Source: Syntrophaceae bacterium UBA2280 (GTDB lineage Bacteria; Desulfobacterota; Syntrophia; Syntrophales; Smithellaceae). From it: a stretch of 17,235 nt of DNA. Location of the stretch: contig DDWS01000007.1 in assembly GCA_002347685.1 (NCBI GenBank), positions 1 through 17,235 on the forward strand, written 5' to 3'. Shown here one piece after another: positions 7,265 through 13,728 of this stretch. The notes under the pieces are model-generated. The model was not told the DNA's origin. It was given only the letters and a program-made list of their open reading frames with translations, and made no database searches. The translations under genes and the position numbers were made by a program. Position 1 is the stretch's first letter. Every line of letters begins with the position of its first letter.

Positions 7265-7783
7265 ATGGAATTCTTAACAGAAGTGCGCTGGTCGCCTTAT
7301 GCAGTTGGGATTGGCATCGGCATCCTGAGCTGGCTTAGCTTTCTCATCTCCAGAAAACCGATCGCCTGTTCAACAAGCTTTGCTAAAACCAGCGGCATGA
7401 TTGAAAAACTGTTTTTGGGGGGAAAGGTTGCTCGAAAGCCTTATTACCAAAAGATAGGGCTTGCCGTGGACTGGCAATGGATGCTGGTGGTGGGCATTAT
7501 CGCAGGCTCGCTGATTTCGGCGCTCTTGTCCGGTGATTTTCGCTGGCAGTGGGTACCTTCGCTCTGGGCAGCCGCATTTGGCGACAACGTGTTACTGCGC
7601 GTCATCGTGGCGCTGGTTGGCGGCGTTTTCATCGGTTTCGGCGCGCGATGGGCAGGCGGATGCACCAGCGGGCATGGGATCAGCGGAACGCTGCAGCTTG
7701 CCGTTTCAAGCTGGATTTCGGCGATATGTTTTTTCATTGGCGGCATTGTGGCGGCGCACATGATCTTCACCCTAATCAATTAG
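7265..7783 (+). CDS. YeeE/YedE-family membrane protein, N-terminal half (PmpA-type)
   Basis: Inner-membrane protein (172 aa) of the YeeE/YedE (DUF395) family, whose members such as TsuA import thiosulfate and whose split forms are called PmpA/PmpB. Several hydrophobic segments are visible (about 11-29, 72-90, 106-127, 145-170). Cysteines occur in the family motifs KPIACSTSF (C35) and GARWAGGCTSGHGISG (C133), the positions where TsuA uses cysteines in its conduction path. The frame opens at ATG 7250, but that ATG is part of the ribosome binding site GGAGG (7252-7256) for ATG 7265, so I use the latter. It is 18 bases after the persulfide dioxygenase and 12 before its partner, clearly one transcript. 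Its likely job is to bring in thiosulfate or a related sulfur donor for the enzyme upstream. Confidence 0.88.
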   Translation: MEFLTEVRWSPYAVGIGIGILSWLSFLISRKPIACSTSFAKTSGMIEKLFLGGKVARKPYYQKIGLAVDWQWMLVVGIIAGSLISALLSGDFRWQWVPSLWAAAFGDNVLLRVIVALVGGVFIGFGARWAGGCTSGHGISGTLQLAVSSWISAICFFIGGIVAAHMIFTLIN

Positions 7784-7795
7784 CAGGAGGGGAAC

Positions 7796-8359
7796 ATGCA
7801 AACAAGTAAATCCATACCCGGAAAAAACATATCGCCCCTGCTCTGGGGGTTGGCGTTCGGTATTGCGTTCGGCTTTTTGCTTCAGAAAGGCGGCGCGACA
7901 AAATATGACGTGATTGTCGGGCAACTGCTGCTCACCGATTTCACCGTCCTGAAAATCATGCTATCCGCTGTTTTGGTCGGAATGATTGGTATCCACGCGA
8001 TGAAGACCCTGGGTTGGGTGGAACTTGATACCAAATCAGGCTCCGCGGGTATGAACATTATTGGCGGATTGATTTTCGGGGTAGGCTTTGCGGTATTGGG
8101 CTATTGTCCCGGCACCATTGCGGGCGCTATCGGTAACGGCGCGCTGGACGCCCTGGTCGGAGGACTGGCGGGAATTTTAATCGGTTCCGGCCTCTTTGCC
8201 ACACTTTACCCGCGACTCAGCAAGGGCATTCTGAAGAAAGGAGATTTTGGCAACCTGACCTTCCCGCGCTTGTTCAAAGTCAATGATTGGGTAATCGTCA
8301 TCCCCGCCGCAATGCTCATTTTTATTCTGCTGTATTGCCTGGAACGGGCCGGTTTGTAA
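7796..8359 (+). CDS. YeeE/YedE-family membrane protein, C-terminal half (PmpB-type)
   Basis: Second half of the split YeeE/YedE transporter, 187 aa. It has hydrophobic segments at about 13-30, 52-70, 86-105, 114-136 and 158-182, and the conserved LGYCPGTIAGAIGNG motif with C104. Together with C35 and C133 of the preceding protein this gives the three conserved cysteines known from full-length TsuA, so the two proteins probably form one functional pore. AGGAGGGG (7784-7791) precedes ATG 7796. It is the last intact gene of the operon. Its stop (8357-8359) directly abuts a remnant of another membrane-protein gene. A regulator of the BigR/CstR type, usual beside such operons, was not found in this window. 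Confidence 0.87.
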   Translation: MQTSKSIPGKNISPLLWGLAFGIAFGFLLQKGGATKYDVIVGQLLLTDFTVLKIMLSAVLVGMIGIHAMKTLGWVELDTKSGSAGMNIIGGLIFGVGFAVLGYCPGTIAGAIGNGALDALVGGLAGILIGSGLFATLYPRLSKGILKKGDFGNLTFPRLFKVNDWVIVIPAAMLIFILLYCLERAGL

Positions 8360-8361
8360 CA

Positions 8362-8451
8362 TCTACTTCGGTCATTCGCGTCACTTTGGGGGGGGCTTTG
8401 GCCATGGCATTGACCGCTGGAGTTGGAGCCCTTTTGGGGGTAGCAGCCTGA
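8362..8451 (+). pseudogene. Remnant of a VIT/CCC1-type iron/manganese transporter C-terminus
   Basis: Right after the preceding stop an open stretch reads STSVIRVTLGGALAMALTAG followed by VGALLGVAA and a TGA (8449-8451). The hydrophobic, glycine/alanine-rich end resembles from memory the last helix of bacterial VIT1/CCC1-family vacuolar-iron-transporter homologues (pattern RVTxxGALAMAxTAGxGALxG). No start codon or upstream body is present, because the sequence before it belongs to the neighbouring gene in another frame. It is therefore read as the 3' stub of a deleted gene. A short random open stretch is the alternative. Confidence 0.45.
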
Positions 8452-8456
8452 TCCAT

Positions 8457-8484
8457 GGTGTCAAGGAACACGACGCCTGACACC
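8457..8484. repeat. Small REP-like hairpin
   Basis: GGTGTCA (8457-8463) and TGACACC (8478-8484) form a perfect seven-base inverted repeat around a 14-base loop, six bases after the gene remnant. It resembles short palindromic REP units that are mobilised by REP-associated tyrosine transposases, but no such gene is in the window and only one copy was seen. Confidence 0.4.
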
Positions 8485-8739
8485 TGCAAGGCATCTTCTT
8501 GTCAAGAGCAAATATGCACCCTCGACGGAAAAAGGTGATGGCCAGAACTTCTTTCGCCGGTTTGCACGGAGCTCCGGTAAGGCAATCATAGATGCCCTCT
8601 TGGTTTCCACGGCTGTATCCTGAAAGTAATCGGTTTTACCTCTTGATTTAAACCCAAATTTGTCTCATATTGCTCCTCAAATCTGTAAGTAACACGATTA
8701 TATTTCCAAAAAGGTGCCAAGCTCGGCGTGACCGGTCTA
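8485..8739. other. Gene-free stretch, nothing recognised
   Basis: About 255 bases with no convincing gene on either strand, no ribosome binding site tied to an open frame, no clear promoter and no RNA gene. Short open frames exist on both strands but show no recognisable motif. The base composition falls towards the AT-rich side before the attC-like site. It probably consists of decayed DNA between the operon and the cassette. Confidence 0.5.
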
Positions 8740-8795
8740 GTTCAACTAAGTTTTTGCGCTGGCTCCGCGGCGCAAAAACTCTTAGAACGTTAGCC
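8740..8795 (+). repeat. Integron attC-like recombination site (short form)
   Basis: Left box GTTCAAC (8740-8746, perfect RYYYAAC) and right box GTTAGCC (8789-8795) enclose a strong stem. TTTTTGCGC (8751-8759) pairs with GCGCAAAAA (8770-8778), and TAAG (8747-8750) pairs with CTTA (8781-8784) across two unpaired bases on one side only. Total length is 56 bp, at the short end of known attC sites. A ribosome binding site and start codon follow within 15 bases. The stem alone could be read as a hairpin terminator, but the boxes, the asymmetry and the partner site at 9294 favour attC. Confidence 0.65.
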
Positions 8796-9356
8796 ATAAG
8801 GAGAAGCTCATGATCCCGACACCCAAACACTGGCCGATAACCGCTCCAATCCTTTTGGTATTGTTCTTTGGTGGCGGCTTTGCAGGAGAACAGCTTGCGG
8901 GTGTTTTAGCGTCTGACTCCGTGCTCGCGAAGTTCATCGGTTTTTTTGCTCTTCCGACTTCCATGGTTTTGGGTTTCATCTCTTGGCTGGGAACGGCATC
9001 GCTTATTGCTCTCAAGCGTAGAATGAAACGGAATGACAAGCAACACGAAGTGCAAAGAGAAGAATACTCATGGGGACAAACTACAATCCCTCCCGGATCG
9101 GGGGCATTTCTTATTGCAGCGATCATTCCATGTGTAATCGTCGGTGCTCTGGTCGGGTTGCTCTCCACCGAATATGGATTTGTGCAGAGTTTTATCTCCT
9201 ATACCGGAATGGGCTTCGTTTATGGATTCTTGTGCTGGAAAGCGGCGGAAAATGGCTACTTGCCATTTCCAAAAGAATAACGGCTAACGAAGCCATCAAC
9301 TCGGACATGCGAAAGCGCCGCTTCGCTCTGCTTTTACACGCCGGTCATGCCGAACG
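8790..9356 (+). mobile_element. Integron gene cassette with one orphan membrane gene
   Basis: Between the predicted G/TT crossover points of two attC-like sites lies a 567-base unit. It holds 14 bases plus ribosome binding site, one 157-codon gene, 13 bases after the stop, then the attC site. This is the textbook organisation of a promoterless gene cassette. No integrase gene is present, so the unit would belong to a cluster of attC sites lacking an integrase. Confidence 0.6.
8810..9280 (+). CDS. Orphan four-helix membrane protein (cassette gene)
   Basis: Family not recognised. The product (156 aa) has four predicted membrane segments: about 10-32, 42-68, 98-120 and 125-145. A polar, charged loop (about 69-95, KRRMKRNDKQHEVQREEYSWGQ) separates the two helix pairs, and positive charges after helix 2 suggest that this loop is cytosolic. 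No catalytic motif is visible. AAGGAG (8798-8803) precedes ATG 8810 with normal spacing. It lies directly after one attC-like site and 13 bases before another, and has no promoter of its own that I can see. Expression would depend on upstream transcription, as usual for cassettes. Small membrane orphans of this type make up much of environmental cassette pools. Confidence 0.75.
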   Translation: MIPTPKHWPITAPILLVLFFGGGFAGEQLAGVLASDSVLAKFIGFFALPTSMVLGFISWLGTASLIALKRRMKRNDKQHEVQREEYSWGQTTIPPGSGAFLIAAIIPCVIVGALVGLLSTEYGFVQSFISYTGMGFVYGFLCWKAAENGYLPFPKE

Positions 9357-9362
9357 TTGAGG
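9294..9362 (+). repeat. Integron attC-like recombination site
   Basis: Left box CATCAAC (9294-9300) and right box GTTGAGG (9356-9362) pair over five positions. Inside them TCGG-A-CATG (9301-9309) pairs with CATGCCGA (9346-9353) with a single unpaired A, the diagnostic extrahelical base of attC. The centre contains a further hairpin, GCGAAAGCGCCGCTTCGC (9309-9326). Length is 69 bp, typical for the family. It begins 13 bases after the cassette gene stop. This is the best-formed attC candidate of the window. Confidence 0.65.
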
Positions 9363-9413
9363 GGTCAGGATAAATATAGTCATTCATGATATGAACAGGG
9401 AAAGGAGTAAGCA

Positions 9414-10301
9414 ATGCCTAATGTTACAGCTAATGGAATCCAAATCGAATACGATACTTTTGGTGATGGTTCCTTTCCTGCATTATTATTGGTTGCAGGC
9501 AATGGTGCTCAGCTGATGTTCTGGGATGTCGAATTCTGCGAGTTGTTAGCAAAAAAAGGTTACTTTGTGATTCGGTTTGACAATCGGGATGCAGGTCTTT
9601 CGACAAAATTTGATGAAGCAGGAATTCCTGACTTCATGGCCGCAGTCGAAGCGGCAATGGCAGGTAAACCCTTGGAATCAGCATATTCTCTTGATGATAT
9701 GGCAGATGACGCGATCGGTTTACTGAATGCTTTGGGCATTGAGAAGGCACACATCTGCGGCGCTTCAATGGGCGGCATGATCGCTCAGGTTATCGCTTAT
9801 CGACATCCAAAACGAGTCCTGAGTCTCACTTCAATCATGTCGACTACCGGAAATCCTGATCTTCCGCAGGGAAAACCGGAGGCTCTTGCCGCTGTTCTCG
9901 CGCCAGCACCTGCAAAACGCGAAGCATATGTTGAACACATGATGAATGTATGGCGGAAGATTTGGAGTCCCGGATTTCCATTTGAGGAAAAGAGAGCCCG
10001 AACGTTCATAGAGGAAAGCTATGATCGTTCATACTACCCACAGGGAGCGGTGCGTCAAAACATAGCTCTTATTGCCAATGGTGATCGAAGGCCCTTGCTT
10101 TCAACAATTGCGGTCCCAACTCTTGTGATTCACGGGGCCGATGATCCGCTGATACCGGTTGAAGGAGGAAAGGATACGGTCCGCGTAATACCGGGTGCAA
10201 AATTATTAATCATGAATGGAATGGGTCATGACATGCCAAAAGGGGTTTGGGGTGAAATAGCAGACGCCATCTCTGAGAGTGCCGGGCGAACCAACGTTTA
10301 A
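9414..10301 (+). CDS. Alpha/beta-fold hydrolase
   Basis: Soluble serine hydrolase of the alpha/beta fold, 295 aa. It has the nucleophile elbow CGASMGG (S118), an acid in HGADDPLIP (D243 or D244) and the histidine in GMGHDMP (H272). Together with the oxyanion region LLLVAGNG near residue 28 these form a complete catalytic set. The helical lid lies at about 140-210. The layout resembles esterase/lactonase-type members such as the aclacinomycin methylesterase group, but the substrate cannot be read from sequence. AAAGGAG (9401-9407) precedes ATG 9414. The gene begins 51 bases after an attC-like site and ends with its own intrinsic terminator. It could be another cassette gene or the first gene of the flanking chromosome; no attC was found after it. 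Codon usage looks more AT-rich than the operon upstream. Confidence 0.9.
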   Translation: MPNVTANGIQIEYDTFGDGSFPALLLVAGNGAQLMFWDVEFCELLAKKGYFVIRFDNRDAGLSTKFDEAGIPDFMAAVEAAMAGKPLESAYSLDDMADDAIGLLNALGIEKAHICGASMGGMIAQVIAYRHPKRVLSLTSIMSTTGNPDLPQGKPEALAAVLAPAPAKREAYVEHMMNVWRKIWSPGFPFEEKRARTFIEESYDRSYYPQGAVRQNIALIANGDRRPLLSTIAVPTLVIHGADDPLIPVEGGKDTVRVIPGAKLLIMNGMGHDMPKGVWGEIADAISESAGRTNV

Positions 10302-10354
10302 AATAAACAGGAATCAATGCGTCGATGCTATTTCATAACCACAATAAGCCGCTC

Positions 10355-10386
10355 AAGCTGGGCCGCTCCGGTTCAGCTTTTCTTTT
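10355..10386 (+). terminator. Intrinsic (Rho-independent) terminator
   Basis: The arm 10355-10365 (AAGCTGGGCCG) pairs with 10369-10379 (CGGTTCAGCTT) over 11 positions including two G-U pairs, with a three-base loop CTC. TTTTCTTTT follows. Position and strand fit the end of the alpha/beta hydrolase transcript, 54 bases after its stop. Confidence 0.85.
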
Positions 10387-10408
10387 GCCTGCCGGAGATA
10401 AAAAGTAA

Positions 10409-10912
10409 ATGGACTTCAATTGCCTCAGCTGGTTATTTGCCATCGCCCTCACGGTTCATAACGTTGAAGAAGCCATCTGGCTGCCTGCATGGTCACAGAC
10501 GGCCGGACGTTTTCATCATCCGACAGGGGCGTTTGAATTTCGTTTTGCAGTGACCGTGCTCACCGTTATGGCATACATAGCAGCCTATTTGTCCATGACA
10601 GGCGGCAAGGGCAGCATGGGCGCCTATCTGATCAGCGGGTATGCGCTTGCGATGCTTTTGAATACGGTATTCCCCCACCTCCTGGCCACGCTTGCCATGC
10701 GGCGCTACGCACCGGGGACCGCCACCGCGATTCTTCTGAATTTTCCCATCACCTCCCTGCTGCTCTATCACGGGTTCCGGGAAGGATTTATCGATCAGTC
10801 TGAATTTATTTATCTTGGACCTTTGGTGGTCATTGGAATATTGCTGCTGATTCCCGGGCTTTTTTTCGCGGGAAGACGGCTGGCCGGCTGCATCCAAAAG
10901 CCAGCCGGATGA
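10409..10912 (+). CDS. HXXEE-domain membrane protein
   Basis: Integral membrane protein of 167 aa with the name-giving motif HNVEE (H17, E20, E21) in the first helix. It has about five hydrophobic segments: 6-24, 45-63, 70-90, 100-118 and 132-152. HXXEE proteins are widespread and uncharacterised; the motif could bind a metal within the membrane, which is inference. A conserved-looking NTVFPHLLATL lies in the third helix. The start at ATG 10409 is supported by GGAG (10393-10396), although the spacing is long. It follows a terminator and so probably has its own promoter, which I could not identify. No partner gene suggests a pathway. Confidence 0.8.
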   Translation: MDFNCLSWLFAIALTVHNVEEAIWLPAWSQTAGRFHHPTGAFEFRFAVTVLTVMAYIAAYLSMTGGKGSMGAYLISGYALAMLLNTVFPHLLATLAMRRYAPGTATAILLNFPITSLLLYHGFREGFIDQSEFIYLGPLVVIGILLLIPGLFFAGRRLAGCIQKPAG

Positions 10913-10952
10913 TTCACGAGCGGTTTTCAGCCGCCGGAGGTGTGCGCCTCAC

Positions 10953-11005
10953 GCCGATATTTGCCGATATTTGCCCTTGACTTGCCTGCGTCAGCTTCCT
11001 ATACT
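10953..11005 (+). promoter_or_regulatory. Sigma70 promoter with an upstream 10-base tandem repeat
   Basis: TTGACT (10977-10982), a 17-base spacer and TATACT (11000-11005) form a near-consensus promoter for the cupin gene, start point near 11012. Just upstream the unit GCCGATATTT occurs twice in perfect tandem (10953-10972), ending four bases before the -35 element. Such a position suits an activator or repressor site with one helical turn between units. Confidence 0.7.
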
Positions 11006-11089
11006 TTCTACCAGACTTAAAGCGGTGATCTTGTCCAGCCATCATTGATAACCATATTCTTTTTGAGCCATCGAAATAAGGAGAAGAAC

Positions 11090-11599
11090 ATGACAGCCCA
11101 GGACATTATTGATTTCTTCGGACTGGAACCCCTTCAGGAAGAAGGCGGATTTTTCAAATCGTCCTACCGTTCCCCGGATGTTCTGCCGTCCACGGCGCTT
11201 CCGGAGCGCTACAACGGACCGCGTCACCTGGGTTCGGCCATCTACTATCTGCTCACACCGGAAACCTGCTCGCGGATGCACCGACTTCCGACCGACGAGA
11301 TTTTTCACTTTTACCTGGGCGATCCGGTCAATCTTCTTGTGCTGTATCCTGACGGCACCTCTGAGATTCTCACCCTGGGGCAGGATATCCAAAACGGCCA
11401 GATACTCCAGGCGCTTGTTCCACGGGGCTGCTGGCAGGGCGCGTCTCTGATTCCGGGCGGATCATACGCCCTGATGGGAACGACCATGTGCCCCGGCTTC
11501 GATTATGACGATTACGAGGCAGGGGACAGAAAGATGCTAAGCCAACGTTACCCCGAACGAAAACCGATGATTGAAAAACTCACCGAAACCCCGGCTTGA
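11090..11599 (+). CDS. Cupin-fold protein of the DUF985 (Cupin_5) family
   Basis: Soluble single-domain cupin of 169 aa. It contains the family blocks LEPLQEEGGFFKSSYRS (12-28), SAIYYLLTPE (49-58), MHRLPTDEIFHFYLGDP (63-79) and LVPRGCWQGA. H64, E70 and H73 are candidate metal or sugar ligands; this is inferred by analogy to other cupins. The enzymatic function of the family is not settled. The frame is open to 11045, but ATG 11090 has a strong AAGGAG (11078-11083) and begins exactly at the conserved N-terminus. It has its own promoter and is followed after only 38 bases by the end of a gene on the opposite strand, without a clear terminator between them. Confidence 0.87.
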   Translation: MTAQDIIDFFGLEPLQEEGGFFKSSYRSPDVLPSTALPERYNGPRHLGSAIYYLLTPETCSRMHRLPTDEIFHFYLGDPVNLLVLYPDGTSEILTLGQDIQNGQILQALVPRGCWQGASLIPGGSYALMGTTMCPGFDYDDYEAGDRKMLSQRYPERKPMIEKLTETPA

Positions 11600-11624
11600 A
11601 AGATCAGGGGCCGGCTGCCGGACT

Positions 11625-11648
11625 CACTCCTCACTCCTCACGCTTCAC
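11625..11648. repeat. Short tandem repeat of the gtgaggagtgagg type
   Basis: The + strand reads as degenerate seven-base units (cactcct, cactcct, cacgctt, cacg); the other strand reads gtgaggagtgagg. Such arrays are familiar intergenic repeats in deltaproteobacterial and related genomes (general knowledge). It fills the gap between two converging genes and runs into the stop and last codons of the minus-strand gene. Confidence 0.65.
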
Positions 11649-12525
11649 GACTGCTTTTCTGATGCACCAGGCGCATGCCCGGGTGCGGAACTTCAAAGCA
11701 GGGAATGTTTGTGCCGCCAAGGCTGCCGATAAAAGCGGTGCGGCGGTCCTTTCCGCCGAAACAGATATTGGCCGGTCGGTTGATCACCGACCCCTGCGGG
11801 TCCTGGATATACATGTCGAGCCTGCCTTGCGGATCAATAAACCCCACCGCATTGGCCGCAGGAAAAGTCACCCAGAGATTTCCCGCCTCGTCAAAAGCGA
11901 TCCCGTCGGGAAAGCCCAGACGCCCCAGGGTTTCCGGCCCGTAAATTTCTGCCCCGCCCACGGAACTATCCTTGTTGATCCGGTAACGCAGCACCCGGCG
12001 CTGCATCGTCTCGGCCACATAGACGTATTCTTCCCGCGCGTCGAGCGCGACACCATTGGCAAAATAAATACCGTCCGCCACGATCCGCGGCGGCATGCCC
12101 TGTTCGATCACGACCAGACAGCCGTCCGGGCTCGGCGACTGAAGGGAAGCGTCAATATCGTGGTTGTCCGTGGAATTCGATACCCAGAGCCTGCCTGCAA
12201 AATCGACAAACGGAAAATTGGGCGTCATCATTCTTTTTCCGTGGGCTTCGGTCATTAAAACCGTGTGACTCCCGGCCGGCGACAAAGACTGCACCTCGCC
12301 ATTTCCGATATTGGCGACAATGCAATTTCCTTCCGCATCAATACAAATTCCGTTGGGCAGACCGCCCAGGGATCCGAAAAATATGGTACGGCCGTCGGGA
12401 TCGACTCGGGCGCAACGTCCGCGCGCGTCCGCTGTGTAGAGGCTTCCATCATCGAGTGCCATCACGCCTTCCGGGCGTATCAGTCCCGAACCGCGCGTCC
12501 CCACCTGATTCAATGACAGGCTCAT
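11638..12525 (-). CDS. SMP-30/gluconolactonase-family protein
   Basis: Six-bladed beta-propeller of the SMP-30/gluconolaconase/LRE family, 295 aa, normally a metal-dependent lactonase acting on sugar or other lactones. The human SMP-30 metal ligands E18, N154 and D204 have counterparts at nearly identical spacing: E19 in IRPEGV, N157 in YFANGVALD and D207 in GFPDGIAFD. PNGICID and PNFPFVD (N103) are further family motifs. No signal peptide is visible, so it should be cytosolic. A strong GAGGAGG precedes the ATG at 12525. It lies 28 bases after the flavin oxidoreductase on the same strand, so the two are very likely co-transcribed and may act in one pathway, for example on a ring or lactone compound. 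The last residues (SSREA) are encoded within a tandem repeat, so the C-terminus may have been altered. Confidence 0.88.
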   Translation of the reverse strand: MSLSLNQVGTRGSGLIRPEGVMALDDGSLYTADARGRCARVDPDGRTIFFGSLGGLPNGICIDAEGNCIVANIGNGEVQSLSPAGSHTVLMTEAHGKRMMTPNFPFVDFAGRLWVSNSTDNHDIDASLQSPSPDGCLVVIEQGMPPRIVADGIYFANGVALDAREEYVYVAETMQRRVLRYRINKDSSVGGAEIYGPETLGRLGFPDGIAFDEAGNLWVTFPAANAVGFIDPQGRLDMYIQDPQGSVINRPANICFGGKDRRTAFIGSLGGTNIPCFEVPHPGMRLVHQKSSREA

Positions 12526-12553
12526 TAATCCTCCTCATTAAATATCCGTCTGC

Positions 12554-13681
12554 TCACCGGGCAGACGTCTTCTTTGCTCTTTTTCTCAACATGACGCAGT
12601 GCAGCGCGCCCCCCTTGTGCAGCAGCTCCAGGCACAGATTGCACGATACGCACACCGGGCGGATATCGGGATCGTTTCCCCAGCGGCGGATCAGATCGGG
12701 CTCGGCAATCAGCGGACGACACAGGGAAACGAAATCCGCATCGTTTTGCCGCACGAGGGTTTCCATCATTTTCATTGTTCGGAAACCGCCGACGGCCATT
12801 ACCGGCTTATCCACCTGCTGCCGGACCCGGCCGGCCCAGTCCCGGAAATAACCTTCCCGCGTCTGATTGATTTTCGTTCTGTATTCCGTACCTTCGTATT
12901 TTTTACCCCGCACGCCGGAGCTGATCTCCAAACTGTCAAATCCCGATTCGGCCAGTATTCGGGCAGCCAGGAGACCTTCGGAAAATTCCAGGCCTTCCGG
13001 AAATCCGTCTTCGACGCCCAGCTTGATGAGAATCGGATAATCTTCGCCGACCTGCCTGCGCATGGCAAGGCAGACTTCGCGGTGCAGGCGCAGCCGGTTT
13101 TCCAGAGTCCCGCCCCACGCATCGGATCGCCGGTTGGTAAAGGGCGACAGGAACTGTGAAAACAGATATCCGTGCGCGCCGTGAATCTGCACCGCGTCGA
13201 AACCCGCGTCTTTCGCGCGGCCCGCTGCGTCGCCGAACGCGGCGATAACCGATAAGATGTCATCTTCGTTCATTTCACGGCAGGAGCCGCGGTAGTAGGG
13301 ATCGGATTCAATGACCGATGGCGCCATGGGCAGCTGATTTTTCGTCTTGACGAAACGCGCTTCCCGGCCGCCGTGAAATAGCTGAATGGCGATCTTCGCG
13401 CCCCGACGGTGCGCCGCCGCCGTCAAATCACGCATGCCGTTGATGCACGCGTCTTCCGCAAGGGAGTTCATGAAGCCGGAGACCTGGCCGGAAGAGTGGA
13501 CATAGGTGATGGCATGGATAATCAGACCGATGCCGCCTGCCGCCAGATCGGAAATCAGGCGAACCTGCGGGTCCGATACATGGCCGTCCGGTCCGGCCAT
13601 GCCGTCATAGGTGGCCGACCGGACAAACCGGTTGGGAATGACCATTTGTTTTATCCGCGCCGGTTCAAAAAGAATCTTCAT
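12554..13681 (-). CDS. NADH:flavin oxidoreductase of the Old Yellow Enzyme family
   Basis: FMN-binding TIM-barrel oxidoreductase of 375 aa that would reduce activated double bonds or similar substrates with NAD(P)H. The usual blocks are present: PNRFVRSATYDGMA (16-29), AIQLFHGGREA (98-108) and the active-site pair in QIHGAHGYLFSQFLSPFTNRR (H167, H170), followed by DAWGGTLENR. The end carries four cysteines spaced C-x2-C-x2-C-x11-C (C344, C347, C350, C362). This is close to the iron-sulfur motif C-x2-C-x3-C-x11-C of the two-domain 2,4-dienoyl-CoA reductase type, but the second flavin domain is absent and the chain ends 13 residues later. AAAGGAGG sits just before the ATG at 13681. It is 47 bases after the kinase gene and 28 before the SMP-30 gene, in one direction. 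Confidence 0.9.
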   Translation of the reverse strand: MKILFEPARIKQMVIPNRFVRSATYDGMAGPDGHVSDPQVRLISDLAAGGIGLIIHAITYVHSSGQVSGFMNSLAEDACINGMRDLTAAAHRRGAKIAIQLFHGGREARFVKTKNQLPMAPSVIESDPYYRGSCREMNEDDILSVIAAFGDAAGRAKDAGFDAVQIHGAHGYLFSQFLSPFTNRRSDAWGGTLENRLRLHREVCLAMRRQVGEDYPILIKLGVEDGFPEGLEFSEGLLAARILAESGFDSLEISSGVRGKKYEGTEYRTKINQTREGYFRDWAGRVRQQVDKPVMAVGGFRTMKMMETLVRQNDADFVSLCRPLIAEPDLIRRWGNDPDIRPVCVSCNLCLELLHKGGALHCVMLRKRAKKTSAR

Positions 13682-13728
13682 TTGCCTCCTTTGTTCATTC
13701 TCTGCCGGGTGGCAAGCAAGTAACCGAC

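Noticed and set aside
8514..8591. Small + strand open frame in the spacer
   Set aside because: 25 codons, no ribosome binding site and no similarity that I recognise.
8749..8780. Reading the 11-base stem as a Rho-independent terminator
   Set aside because: No T tract follows on the + strand, and the stem is nested between attC-type boxes with unpaired bases on one arm, just upstream of a start codon.
10302..10408. Search for an attC site after the alpha/beta hydrolase
   Set aside because: No paired RYYYAAC and GTTRRRY boxes; the only palindrome is a clear intrinsic terminator.
11591..11615. CCGGC/GCCGG inverted repeat between converging genes as a terminator
   Set aside because: Five-base stem with a 15-base loop and no T tract on the + strand, so too weak to call.
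11596..12258. 220-codon + strand frame starting at the cupin stop
   Set aside because: It overlaps antisense to the SMP-30 gene, whose three metal ligands are in place; the translated + strand has no recognisable motif.
12599..13159. 186-codon + strand frame inside the flavin oxidoreductase gene
   Set aside because: Shadow of the minus-strand enzyme with the HGAHGYL active site; no ribosome binding site of its own was seen.
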